A stretch of DNA of 64,000 nucleotides, taken from contig NZ_JASCQP010000005.1 in the NCBI RefSeq assembly GCF_030010555.1, forward strand, positions 1 to 64,000, given 5' to 3'. Position 1 is the stretch's first letter. Each line of letters begins with the position of its first letter. Position numbers and translations under genes: made by a program. This DNA is from Halomonas rhizosphaerae. Lineage in GTDB: Bacteria; Pseudomonadota; Gammaproteobacteria; Pseudomonadales; Halomonadaceae. Below, piece after piece: positions 51,687 through 60,149 of the stretch. The notes beneath the pieces were generated by a model. The model was not told the origin of the DNA. It saw nothing but the letters and a program-made list of their open reading frames with translations, and ran no database searches.

Positions 51687-52733
51687 ATGGCCGAGGATTC
51701 ATCCCCCAATGCTGCTGCGGCCGCAAACGACGTCTCGCTCCGGGACAAGGTCGCGTTCCTGTCGAGTCCCCGGTCCTACCCCGGGTTCGAGGGTGAGGTC
51801 GATGTCAGGGAGACCCATATGGCCTGGGTCTTCCTGGCGGGGGCTCGCGTCTACAAGCTCAAGAAGCCCGTCGAGTACACGCATCGTGACTGTCACTTCC
51901 TGCGCGACCGCGAGGTGCTCTGTCACGAGGAGGTCCGGCTCAACCGTCGCCTGGCCCCGGAGGTCTACCTCGGGGTGGCAGCCTTGCGGTTCGATCCCGC
52001 GGGCAGGCTGGCGCTGGAGGGTGAGGGAACGGTGGTCGACTGGCTGGTCGTGATGAAGCGGCTGCCGGAGCACCTCATGCTGGACATGGCACTGTCCCGG
52101 GGCAACGTCACCGGAGCCGGGGTCACCCGGGTCGCCCGGCGGCTCGCCGCCTTCTACCGGGGACTCGCGCCGGTCGAGATGCCGGTAGATACCTACCTGG
52201 ACCGCTTCCAGCGCGAACTCGACCGCAACCGCGAGGTCATCGCGGATTCGCGATTCTCCCTGGCCAACGATGGGGTGACGGCCATGCTCGACCGTCTCGA
52301 CCGCCTGCTCGCGGAAGAGCCCGACCTGCTGGGGGATCGCCCGCGCCAGGGACGGATCATCGAGGGGCACGGTGACCTGCGCCCCGAGCATGTCTGCCTC
52401 TCCGAGCCCCCCGTTGTCATCGATTGTCTCGAATTCAGCCGTCCCCTGCGGCTGTTGGACCCCTTCGACGAACTGTGTTTCCTCGGCCTCGAGTGCGAGC
52501 GACTCGGGGCCGCCTGGATGCTCGAGCGACTGGTCGGCGAGTGCGCCCGAACGCTCCAGGACCGGCCGGACAAGCGGCTGCTGGCCTTCTATACGGCCTA
52601 TCGTGCCTGTCTCAGGGCGCGCCTGTCGCTCGCCCACCTGCTCGAGCCGGACCCGCGCACCCCGGAGAAGTGGGAGCCGCAGGCCAGGGAGTACCTGGCG
52701 CTGGGACAGCGGGCCTGTCGTGAACTTGATTAG
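51687..52733 (+). CDS. Aminoglycoside-phosphotransferase-fold kinase-like protein
   Basis: A 348-aa protein of the COG2187 type. MAWVFLAGARVYKLKKPVEY holds the nucleotide-binding Lys; RIIEGHGDLRPEHVCLSEPPVVIDCLEFS supplies the catalytic-loop His-x-Asp and the metal Asp (IDCLEF). In many bacteria this domain is fused to an AAA kinase domain, which is absent here, so this is the stand-alone form. Substrate unknown. GGGAGGAG precedes ATG 51687, 33 nt after yjdM. Confidence 0.83.
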   Translation: MAEDSSPNAAAAANDVSLRDKVAFLSSPRSYPGFEGEVDVRETHMAWVFLAGARVYKLKKPVEYTHRDCHFLRDREVLCHEEVRLNRRLAPEVYLGVAALRFDPAGRLALEGEGTVVDWLVVMKRLPEHLMLDMALSRGNVTGAGVTRVARRLAAFYRGLAPVEMPVDTYLDRFQRELDRNREVIADSRFSLANDGVTAMLDRLDRLLAEEPDLLGDRPRQGRIIEGHGDLRPEHVCLSEPPVVIDCLEFSRPLRLLDPFDELCFLGLECERLGAAWMLERLVGECARTLQDRPDKRLLAFYTAYRACLRARLSLAHLLEPDPRTPEKWEPQAREYLALGQRACRELD

Positions 52734-52783
52734 CCAAGGGGCCCATGGATTCCCGGCCACTCGGGCGGGGATGCGTGCTGCCG

Positions 52784-53761
52784 TTAGGCTGGGCCCTCGA
52801 GCAGTTCGGTGAGCGAGCCATCCTCATGAACGCGACGGATCGCCTCGGCAAAGAGCGGGGCGGCGCTGACCACCTCCAGGTGCTGGCTGGCCACCTCGGC
52901 ATCGAGGCGAGTCGGCGGGACGGTGTCGGTAACGACAAGCTTCGTCAGCTGCGGGTCGCGGACCACCCGGTCGGCATCGCCGACGAAGAGGCCGTGTGCC
53001 GCCAGGCCATATACCTCCTTTGCGCCCCGGTCCAGGCAGGCTCGGGCGGCGCGCAGCAGGGTGCCACCCGTGCTGATCAGGTCATCCACGACCAGCACGG
53101 TGGCGCCGTCGACCTCGCCGGTCAGCAGGGTGCCGCTGACCCTGCCCTCGCTGCGACGCTTCTCCATGTAAGCCGAGCCGATCTCGCGACCCAGCATGGG
53201 CTCGAGCATTTCCCTGAAACCCTGCGCTCGCTTCACGCCGCCCGGGTCCGGAGAGGCCACCACTACCGGTCCGTCGCCGCAGCGCTCCTGCATGTGATCG
53301 GCAAACAGGCGACGCGTATCCAGGGTATGGGTGGGGCAGCGGAAGGCGTTCTGGAACGCCGCGGGATTATGCACATCGAGCGCCATGACGGCGTCGATGC
53401 CCATGGCCTCCAGCAGCATGGCCAGATAGCGGGACGTGAGCGGGTCGCGGGGCTTGGTCCGCCGGTCCTTGCGTGCATAGGCCATGTAGGGGATCACGGC
53501 GGTCACCCGCCGGGCTCCCGCGTCGCGGACGGTGCCCAGGAAGAACAGCAGCCGGCAGAGCCGTTCGTTGACCCCCTGTTCCGGGTCGCCATTGAGGCTC
53601 TGCAGGACGTAGACATCCTCGCCACGCACGCTCTCCAGCGGTCGCGCCTTGTGCTCGCCGTCCTCGAAGTCGCGCTCCTCGTGTTCGGCAAGCGAGATGC
53701 CAAGCGACTGGGCCACCTTCTCGCCGAAGGGGCGGCTGGCATTGAGGGAGAAGAGTTTCAT
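52784..53761 (-). CDS. Ribose-phosphate diphosphokinase family protein (second copy)
   Basis: A 325-aa PRPP synthetase-family protein. Motifs: FEDGEHKARPLESVRGEDVYVLQSL (E/D-x-E site), IPYMAYARKDRRTKPRDPLTSR (ATP/regulatory loop), VMALDVHNPAAFQNAF in place of the usual DLHADQIQGFF, and the PRPP loop VLVVDDLISTGGTLLRAA. The altered DxHxxQ region marks a class II-like or divergent enzyme. ATG 53761 (MKLFSLNAS) is preferred over the in-frame extension upstream. Second such gene in this window. Confidence 0.88.
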   Translation of the reverse strand: MKLFSLNASRPFGEKVAQSLGISLAEHEERDFEDGEHKARPLESVRGEDVYVLQSLNGDPEQGVNERLCRLLFFLGTVRDAGARRVTAVIPYMAYARKDRRTKPRDPLTSRYLAMLLEAMGIDAVMALDVHNPAAFQNAFRCPTHTLDTRRLFADHMQERCGDGPVVVASPDPGGVKRAQGFREMLEPMLGREIGSAYMEKRRSEGRVSGTLLTGEVDGATVLVVDDLISTGGTLLRAARACLDRGAKEVYGLAAHGLFVGDADRVVRDPQLTKLVVTDTVPPTRLDAEVASQHLEVVSAAPLFAEAIRRVHEDGSLTELLEGPA

Positions 53762-53817
53762 GCCCTGCAGCATAGACGCTGGGTCCCGCGCCTGACGAGC
53801 CCAAGGGCGATCGGGGA

Positions 53818-54729
53818 TCAAGAGCCGGAAGGCACCAGGCAGCTCGGCAGGCTCTCGCGCAGCGAACGGGGCAGGATGCCCAGGTCCTGGAAGCCGCCGA
53901 GATCCTCGTCGGCGACGTTGTCCGACTGCATCAGGATCACCTGGTCGCGCGTCAGCGGCGGGCCGGGCAGCCAGGCGGCCAGGGCCGCCATCAGCCGCCA
54001 GGCGAGAAAGGGGAGTGGCACCAGCGGCCGCTCGCGCTGCAGGTGGGCGAGCAGTGTCTCGAGGGTCTCGCGGTAGCTCAACACCTCGGGACCGCCGAGC
54101 TCGAAGAGGCGCCGCTCGGAGGCGGGGTGGCCGGTGAGCCGGGCGATGGCCCGCGCCACATCCACCACATGCACCGGCTGGAGCCGGGTCGTGCCGCGAC
54201 CGAACAGCGGGATCAGCGGTAGTCGGGTGAGGCCCTCCAGTCCGGTGAGAAAGGCATCCCCGGGGCCGAACAGCACGCTGGGCCGCACGATGATCGCCCG
54301 GGGCAAGGCCTCCAGCACCGCGTCCTCGCCCCGGGCGCGGGCCCGCACGTAGGCCGAGGCGGAGTCGTGGCGGGCGCCGATGCCCGAGACCAGCACCAGC
54401 CGCTCGATACCGGCCGCCCGGGTCCGGCTGGCCAGTCGCCCGGCGCCCGTCACATGGATGGTCTCGAAGCTGACATCGCGGGTCTCGACATAGAGGCTGA
54501 CGGCATTGACCACGGCGCTGGCACCCGCGAGGGCCGCCTCGATGCTCGCCTCGTCGCACAGGTCGGCGGTGGCGAGCTCCACCGGGTCCCCGTCTTCCAG
54601 CCAGGCGGGCAGGGCCGGATGGCGGGCGGCGATACGCACCCCGCGGCCGGCCTCGACCAGTTCCCGCACGATGGCGTCACCGAGAAAGCCGGTGCCGCCG
54701 AAGACCGTGACCGGACCCTCGCGCATCAT
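53818..54729 (-). CDS. Complex I NDUFA9-like NAD(P)-binding protein
   Basis: A 303-aa atypical short-chain dehydrogenase. The nucleotide motif is VTVFGGTGFLGDAIVRELVEAG; LVLVSGIGARHDSASAYVRARARGEDAV and ARAIIVRPSVLFGPGDAFL place it with the NDUFA9/extended-SDR group. In bacteria these are often annotated as quinone-binding or nucleoside-sugar-epimerase-like, function unproven. Start is one of two adjacent ATGs at 54729 or 54726. Same strand as the nitrilase-like gene, 19 nt downstream of it. Confidence 0.85.
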   Translation of the reverse strand: MMREGPVTVFGGTGFLGDAIVRELVEAGRGVRIAARHPALPAWLEDGDPVELATADLCDEASIEAALAGASAVVNAVSLYVETRDVSFETIHVTGAGRLASRTRAAGIERLVLVSGIGARHDSASAYVRARARGEDAVLEALPRAIIVRPSVLFGPGDAFLTGLEGLTRLPLIPLFGRGTTRLQPVHVVDVARAIARLTGHPASERRLFELGGPEVLSYRETLETLLAHLQRERPLVPLPFLAWRLMAALAAWLPGPPLTRDQVILMQSDNVADEDLGGFQDLGILPRSLRESLPSCLVPSGS

Positions 54730-54748
54730 CCCCCTCCACCCTGGCCGT

Positions 54749-55591
54749 TCAACGGTAGCCGGCCATCAGCTCGCGCACCAGCGGCGTGTCGGCATCGCGG
54801 TGGGTGGGCAGCTCGAAGCGGGCCCGGGCGATGGCGGTGCGTGACAGCTCGGCGGTGATCAGCATCTCGCGGTCCTCGGCCTCGGCGAGTAGCTCGCCGC
54901 GCGGGCCGAGGATACGCGAGCCACCCCAGAAGTGGCTCTGGCCCTCGGGACCGAAGCGGTTGGCCATGATCACCGGCGTGCCGTAGGTCATGGCGTAGAA
55001 GCGCACGTTCAGTGCCCAGTTCTGCTCGTTGGAGAAGTCATCGCTGACGATGCCCGAGGCCGAGTTGATCGGTGCGCAGAGTACCGTGGGACGGGGTAGC
55101 AGCGCGGCATGGACCAGTGCCGGGTTCCACAGGTCGGCGCAGATCAGTTGGGTGGTCGACCAGCCGGGGCGCACCGGGGTATGGGTGAGCTCGCTGCCGT
55201 GGGTGAACCACTTGCCCTCCTCGAGACCGCCGTAGGTGGGCAGGTTCAGCTTGCGGTGCACCGCGGCGATCTCGCCATCCTGAAGGATGGCCAGCGCGTT
55301 GTAGTACTCGCCGGGACTCGCTTCCTCGACGAAGCCCACCACCGTCTGCATCTCGCGGCAGGCCAGGGCCAGCTCGCGCAGGCGTGGATCCTCGAGCGGC
55401 ATCGCCACCTGCATCACCCGGCTGCCCAGCCCGTAGCCGGTCAGCGAGAGTTCGGGGAAGACAAGCAGCTCGACGCCCCGGTCGCAGGCGTCCTGGATGG
55501 TGTCGAGATGCTGCGCCAGGTTGGCATCCACCTCGCCGAGGGTGGCGTTGATCTGCGCGGCGCCGACTCGGAGTCCGTCCTGATAGTGCAT
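54749..55591 (-). CDS. Carbon-nitrogen hydrolase (nitrilase superfamily)
   Basis: A 280-aa C-N hydrolase with the full catalytic triad in family spacing: Glu47 (FPELSLTG), Lys114 (HRKLNLPTYG) and Cys151 (LICADLWNP). It would hydrolyse an amide or nitrile to a carboxylate and ammonia. It lies 91 nt downstream of the substrate-binding-protein gene of a quaternary-amine importer on the same strand, which hints at an imported amide substrate; that is inference. ATG 55591 (MHYQDG) is chosen. Confidence 0.9.
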   Translation of the reverse strand: MHYQDGLRVGAAQINATLGEVDANLAQHLDTIQDACDRGVELLVFPELSLTGYGLGSRVMQVAMPLEDPRLRELALACREMQTVVGFVEEASPGEYYNALAILQDGEIAAVHRKLNLPTYGGLEEGKWFTHGSELTHTPVRPGWSTTQLICADLWNPALVHAALLPRPTVLCAPINSASGIVSDDFSNEQNWALNVRFYAMTYGTPVIMANRFGPEGQSHFWGGSRILGPRGELLAEAEDREMLITAELSRTAIARARFELPTHRDADTPLVRELMAGYR

Positions 55592-55681
55592 CTCATCCCC
55601 CTGAAAGTGGGAAGGCCGCCCGTGGGCGGCCCTCCTTGCCATAGGCAATGGCCGGCATTATGCCAGCCATCTCCGGGTGCG

Positions 55682-56563
55682 TCACAGCAGCTCGTTCTCC
55701 TCGAGGAAGGACTGGGCCACGTCCTCGATGTTCTCGCGCTCGACGTCGACCCGGGCGTTGAGCTCGGCCATGGTCTCGTCGTCGAGCAGCGCCGACAGCG
55801 CATTCATCTGCTCGGCGAGGTCGGTATTCGCCTCCAGGGTCTCCTGGCGTACCACCGGGGTCAGGGCGTAGGCCGGGAAGTAGCCCTTGTCATCCTCGAG
55901 CACACGGAAGTCGAAGGCCGGGATCCGACCATCGGTCGCGAAGACCAGGCCCACCTCGACGTCGCCATCGCGCAGGGCCGGGTAGACCAGGCCGGAATCC
56001 ATGCGCTTGACGTCGCCACGGCTGACGCGGAAGTCGTAGGCCTGCTGCAGCGGCCGCCAGCCGTCCTCGCGGGCATAGAACTCCGCGTTCAAGGCGAAGG
56101 TCAGCTCCTCGCCGTCATTGACCGCCTGGGCCAGGTCGGAGAGCGAGGCGATGCCGCGCTCCTCGGCGTCATCCTCGCGCATCGCCAGGGCGTAGGTGTT
56201 GTTGGCCTCGGAGGGCTCAAGCCACACCAGGCCCTTTTCGGCGTCGAGTTCCTTGACCCGCTCATAGGTCTCTTCGGGCCCGAGGCGTTCCGTGACGTCG
56301 TTGTAGTTGATCAGTGAGGTGCCGGTGTACTCCCAGTAGAGGTCGATCTGGCCGTTCTCCTGGGCCTGGCGCAGCACGGCGGAGCCCATGCCGGAGCGAT
56401 TCTCCACGTCGTAGCCGAGGCCCTCCAGGTACTGGGTGGTCATGTTGGAGAGGATCTGCTGCTCGGTGAAGTTCTTCCCCCCGACGGTGATCTCGGCGGC
56501 GCCGGCGGTGGTCATGGCACTGGCCAGGGCCAGGCCGGAGAGGGTGGTGATCAGGCGTTTCAT
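55682..56563 (-). CDS. Quaternary-amine/osmoprotectant ABC substrate-binding protein (OsmF/OpuCC-like)
   Basis: A 293-aa periplasmic binding protein. Signal peptide is clear (residues 1-22, ending TTAGA-AE). ITVGGKNFTEQQILSNMTTQYLEGLGYDV and DLYWEYTGTSLINYNDV are diagnostic of the OpuAC/OsmF family that binds glycine betaine, choline or similar compounds. GAGGAG precedes the ATG. Last gene of the four-gene transporter operon. Confidence 0.9.
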   Translation of the reverse strand: MKRLITTLSGLALASAMTTAGAAEITVGGKNFTEQQILSNMTTQYLEGLGYDVENRSGMGSAVLRQAQENGQIDLYWEYTGTSLINYNDVTERLGPEETYERVKELDAEKGLVWLEPSEANNTYALAMREDDAEERGIASLSDLAQAVNDGEELTFALNAEFYAREDGWRPLQQAYDFRVSRGDVKRMDSGLVYPALRDGDVEVGLVFATDGRIPAFDFRVLEDDKGYFPAYALTPVVRQETLEANTDLAEQMNALSALLDDETMAELNARVDVERENIEDVAQSFLEENELL

Positions 56564-56612
56564 GGGTGCTTCTCCTCGTGTGACTTGAAATGGTGTAGCA
56601 CGTTGCGCACGA

Positions 56613-57344
56613 TCAGGCCCGCGACGGGTTGACGCCTCGCGGCACCATCAGGAAGGCGACGGTGGCGACCAGCGCATCGACGACGATCGCCAGCAGGGCG
56701 GTGGGAATGGCACCGGCCAGCATCATCACCGGATCGTACAGGTCGATGCCGGTGAAGATCAGCTCGCCCAGCCCCCCGGCACCGATCAGGAAGGCCAGCG
56801 GCACGGTGCCCACGTTGATGGTCAGGGCGGTGCGCATGCCCGCGAAGATCACGTAGAGGGCGTTGGGCAGCTCCACCCGCAGCAGCCGCTGGGTCGACGA
56901 CATGCCGATGCCGGCGGCGGCCTCCATCAGCGCCGGGTCGACGCCCTTGAGCCCGGCATAGGTGTTGCGGGTGATCGGCAGCAGGGTGGCGACGAACAGC
57001 CCGAAGACCGCCGGCACCGTGCCGATGCCCAGGAAGCTCATGGAGAGCGCCAGCACCGCCAGCGTCGGGATGGTGGTGCCGACGTTGAGCACCTGCATCA
57101 GCGACTCCGCCCAGCGGGTCATGCTCGGGCGCGACAGCACGATGCCCAGCGGGATGGCCACCAGGATCGCCAGGCCGCCGGAGATCACCGTCAGCCACAG
57201 GTGCTGGATGGCCAGGTACTGCACGTCGGGCAGGTACCACAGGAAGTCGTCGATGACCCCGCTCGACTGGCTCCATACCCCGGCGAAGAAGATCGCCACC
57301 AGCAGGAGTGCCCGCAGGGCCCCTTTCAGGCTCTGGATCGGCAT
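56613..57344 (-). CDS. Osmoprotectant ABC transporter permease (second)
   Basis: A 243-aa inner-membrane permease with six or so helices. The binding-protein-dependent motif EAAAGIGMSSTQRLLRVELPNALYVIFAGMRTA is the EAA loop that contacts the ATPase. An N-terminal extension (residues 1-35) carries an extra helix. It follows the ATPase gene by 4 nt. Confidence 0.9.
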   Translation of the reverse strand: MPIQSLKGALRALLLVAIFFAGVWSQSSGVIDDFLWYLPDVQYLAIQHLWLTVISGGLAILVAIPLGIVLSRPSMTRWAESLMQVLNVGTTIPTLAVLALSMSFLGIGTVPAVFGLFVATLLPITRNTYAGLKGVDPALMEAAAGIGMSSTQRLLRVELPNALYVIFAGMRTALTINVGTVPLAFLIGAGGLGELIFTGIDLYDPVMMLAGAIPTALLAIVVDALVATVAFLMVPRGVNPSRA

Positions 57345-57348
57345 CGGC

Positions 57349-58509
57349 TCACTCCTTGACGGCGCTGTCGGGGTTCCGGGTGGCGGCCTCGCGGGCGCGG
57401 AAGCGTGACCCCAGGTGGTGCGTCATGGCGCGCTGGGTGATCTGGCCGCAGACGCGACCTTCGTCGTCCACGCAGGGCAGCCAGGTGGCGTCCTGGGAAA
57501 ACATCAGCGAGGCGACCTTGCGCAGGTCGTCCTCCAGGGTCACCGTGGCCGGGACGTTCTCGAAATGGTCGCGACAGTAGCCCTTGGTGGTGCGCGCCTT
57601 GGCCCGGGTGATCAGGCCCACCGGCTGGCGCTGGTCGTTCACCATCAGGATGGCGTTCTGGTAGCCGTAGTCGTCGATGCGGGCCAGCGCCGTCTCCAGG
57701 GTGTCGCCGGGACTCACGGTGGCGATCTCGTCGGAGACGACTTCCTCGACCTTGACCAGGTTGAGGCGCTTGAGCGCGCGGTCCTCGCCGAGGAAGGACT
57801 CGACGAAGGCGTTCTTTGGTGCGGCCAGCAGGTCGTCGGGCGAGGAGTGCTGGACCAGCTTGCCCTCGCGGAATATCGCCACCCGGTCGCCCATCTTGAT
57901 CGCCTCGTCGATGTCGTGGCTGACGAACATGATGGTCTTCTTCAGTTCCTGCTGCATCTTGAGGAACTCGTCCTGGATCACCGCCCGGTTGATGGGGTCG
58001 ATGGCGCCGAAGGGCTCGTCCATCAGCATCACTGGCGGGTCGGCGGCGAGCGCCCGGGCCACCCCGATGCGCTGCTGCTGGCCACCGGAGAGCTCGCTGG
58101 GAAAGCGCTTGAGGAAGGCGTCGGGCTCCATGGAGATCATCGCCATCAGCTCCCGGGCACGCTCCCGGTAGCGGGCCTTGTCCCAGCCCAGCAGCTTGGG
58201 CACCACCGTGATGTTCTCCTCGATGGTCATGTTGGGGAAGAGCCCGATCTGCTGGATCACGTAGCCGATGTTGCGGCGCAGGTCCTGGGTATCCAGGGCG
58301 GTGGTGTCCTCCCCGTTGATGAACACCTTGCCGGAGGTCGGCTTCACGATGCGGTTGATCATCTTCAGGGTGGTGGTCTTGCCGCAGCCCGAGGGGCCGA
58401 GCAGGATGCAGATCTCGCCGCTGGGCACGGTCATGCTGATGTGGTCGGCGGCGACCACGGCGCCCTTGGGCGTGTCGAAGACCTTGGTCAGGTTATCGAG
58501 TTGGATCAT
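57349..58509 (-). CDS. Osmoprotectant ABC transporter ATP-binding protein with CBS domains
   Basis: A 386-aa ATPase of the OpuCA/ProV type. Walker A is GPSGCGKTT, signature LSGGQQQRIG, Walker B PVMLMDEPFGAID. The C-terminal ~120 residues are two CBS domains (TVSPGDTLETALARIDDYGYQNAILMVND), used by family members to sense ionic strength. So uptake is probably gated by osmotic state. 35 nt after the first permease gene. Confidence 0.94.
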   Translation of the reverse strand: MIQLDNLTKVFDTPKGAVVAADHISMTVPSGEICILLGPSGCGKTTTLKMINRIVKPTSGKVFINGEDTTALDTQDLRRNIGYVIQQIGLFPNMTIEENITVVPKLLGWDKARYRERARELMAMISMEPDAFLKRFPSELSGGQQQRIGVARALAADPPVMLMDEPFGAIDPINRAVIQDEFLKMQQELKKTIMFVSHDIDEAIKMGDRVAIFREGKLVQHSSPDDLLAAPKNAFVESFLGEDRALKRLNLVKVEEVVSDEIATVSPGDTLETALARIDDYGYQNAILMVNDQRQPVGLITRAKARTTKGYCRDHFENVPATVTLEDDLRKVASLMFSQDATWLPCVDDEGRVCGQITQRAMTHHLGSRFRAREAATRNPDSAVKE

Positions 58510-58548
58510 TCGGGTGTCCTTGTCGTCTCGGTCGTCAGGGGCTCGCCC

Positions 58549-59214
58549 TCAGGCGGTGGAGGCGTCGAGCTTCATGCCGCGGGGCGTCAGGCGCTTCTGA
58601 GCGTAGAGCAGGGTGTAGTCGACGATGATGGCCAGAAGGCTCACCGCCACGGCGCCGACGATCAGCTGGCGCGGATCGGACTGGGAGATGCCGCGGCTGA
58701 TGAAGGTGCCGAGGCCCCCGGCGCCGATGTAGGCGGCGATCGCCATCACGCCGATATTGAGCACCACGGCCGTGCGCACGCCGGCCATGATCACCGGCAC
58801 CGCCAGGGGAATCTCCACCATCCGCAGCCGCTGGTTGGGGCTCATGCCGATTCCCCGCGCCGCCTCGCGCAGGGCCGGGTCGACGTTGTTGATCGCGGTA
58901 TAGGTGTTGCGGATGATCGGCAACTGGGAGTAGAGCAGCACCGCGATCACCGCGGGCAGGTAGCCGATGCCCTGGCCGATCAGCGAGAGCACCGGGATCA
59001 TGATCCCGAACAGCGCGATCGAGGGGATGGTGACGATGATCGAGGCGGCGTAGAGCACGGCCTGGGCCAGGCGCTCGTTCTTGGTGATGGCGATCCCGAT
59101 CGGTACCCCGGTCAGGGTGGCGATGCCGACGGCGACCCCCACCAGGGCGATGTGCTCCAGGGTGCGCGTGGCCAAGAGGTCGATGTTGTCCAGTGCGTAC
59201 TGAATCAGTTCCAA
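58549..59214 (-). CDS. Osmoprotectant ABC transporter permease (first)
   Basis: A 221-aa permease with about six helices, starting MELIQYALDNIDLLATRTLEH as in OpuCB/YehW. The EAA loop is EAARGIGMSPNQRLRMVEIPLAVPVIMAGVRTA. It is the promoter-proximal gene of the order permease, ATPase, permease, binding protein. Confidence 0.92.
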   Translation of the reverse strand: MELIQYALDNIDLLATRTLEHIALVGVAVGIATLTGVPIGIAITKNERLAQAVLYAASIIVTIPSIALFGIMIPVLSLIGQGIGYLPAVIAVLLYSQLPIIRNTYTAINNVDPALREAARGIGMSPNQRLRMVEIPLAVPVIMAGVRTAVVLNIGVMAIAAYIGAGGLGTFISRGISQSDPRQLIVGAVAVSLLAIIVDYTLLYAQKRLTPRGMKLDASTA

Positions 59215-59540
59215 GTCGTTTCTCCTTGCGAGCCCTGTCCCTTGGCAAGCATAGCCGCCTGACGACGGCCCAGCGGTGCCGGGGTGTGACGATGTCGCGG
59301 GCAGGGGCGAGGGGCGACGAATTGCCCCATGCGAGGCTCCACAGCATAGCAGAGCGTCCTATCTATTTGTTTTTCCGTGAATGAGGATGCGCAATGAGAA
59401 GAATTGGCAGTGTTGATGCCTTCCGGGTAGCCGAGCGCATGCGATAGCCCTTCTCCCTGCCTCTTCAAATGATATCGATTATCGTTCTTGTCGGTAACGT
59501 CCGTGAACGTGCCGCGATCCGTTCGATTGGGCGGCGGGGC
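59215..59540. other. Divergent intergenic region, transporter operon / SUF operon
   Basis: About 325 bp between the transporter operon (minus) and the SUF promoter (plus). It contains a T-rich run at 59367-59377 and a Fur-like sequence, GATATCGATTATC, from 59471 (about 13 of 19 matches to the Fur box by eye). No clear promoter for the transporter operon could be fixed. Confidence 0.4.
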
Positions 59541-59569
59541 TTCACATCAAAATGATACAGGACTAAAAT
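59541..59569 (+). promoter_or_regulatory. Sigma-70 promoter of the SUF operon
   Basis: TTCACA (59541-59546), a 17-nt spacer and TAAAAT (59564-59569) each match consensus at 5 of 6 positions. The -10 lies inside the IscR/Rrf2-type operator, so binding there would block RNA polymerase. Confidence 0.78.
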
Positions 59570-59579
59570 GGTCCTCAAT
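59555..59579 (+). promoter_or_regulatory. IscR/Rrf2-type operator of the SUF operon
   Basis: The 25-bp site starts ATAC, has the dyad AGGAC-N7-GTCCT (59559-59575), and ends CAAT. It matches the type 1 IscR consensus at most positions, including both GACT and GTC cores. It covers the -10 box 38-62 bp before the regulator start, indicating autorepression by the [Fe-S] form. Binding itself is inferred. Confidence 0.72.
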
Positions 59580-59616
59580 CGAACATGAGGGGGAGATATC
59601 CCCGGGGAGTCAGGCC

Positions 59617-60078
59617 TTGCTCAAGCTTTCGCGGCTGACCGACTACGCCGCCGTGGTGATGGCGCAGATTGCCCGTCACCCGGAACAGCCCCACGCCGCC
59701 GCGGAGCTTGCCGAGGCGGTCCAGCTGCCCCATCCCACGGTCAGCAAGACCCTGAAGATGCTGGTGCGCGCCGGCCTGCTGGAGTCGCGCCGTGGCGCCC
59801 AGGGGGGATACTCCCTGGCGCGCCCCGCGTCCCGGATCACCGCCAGCGACATCATTTCCGCCATCGAGGGGCCGGTGGCGATGACCGAGTGCAGCCAGGC
59901 CGGCGGCGACTGCGACCTGGCCGCCACCTGCGGGGTCGCGGACAACTGGCAGCGGGTCTCGCTGGCCATCCGTACGCTGCTCGACAGCGTGACCCTGGCC
60001 CACCTGGCCGACACCAGCCCGATCAAGCTGCCAGTGCAGCTGCCCATTCAGAGCGTGAGTCTGGCCGCCGAGGCCTGA
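59617..60078 (+). CDS. SUF system Fe-S cluster regulator (Rrf2 family)
   Basis: A 153-aa Rrf2 winged-helix regulator. [57 protein letters not shown] is the DNA-binding domain; the cluster-ligand cysteines lie in [20 protein letters not shown] (three Cys). The true start is TTG 59617, with GGGGAG 8 nt upstream; the longer frame is unsupported. It heads the sufBCDS operon and probably represses it when Fe-S clusters are plentiful. Confidence 0.92.
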   Translation: MLKLSRLTDYAAVVMAQIARHPEQPHAAAELAEAVQLPHPTVSKTLKMLVRAGLLESRRGAQGGYSLARPASRITASDIISAIEGPVAMTECSQAGGDCDLAATCGVADNWQRVSLAIRTLLDSVTLAHLADTSPIKLPVQLPIQSVSLAAEA

Positions 60079-60149
60079 CGCACCCCGAGCACTCACTACC
60101 CGAGGCGAGCCTCGCTCGCCGACCCAACCGCCCGGGAGGGGGACACATC

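Noticed and set aside
59471..59489. Fur box upstream of the SUF operon
   Set aside because: About 13 of 19 positions match by eye; in an AT-richer segment this can occur by chance. Kept only as a note.
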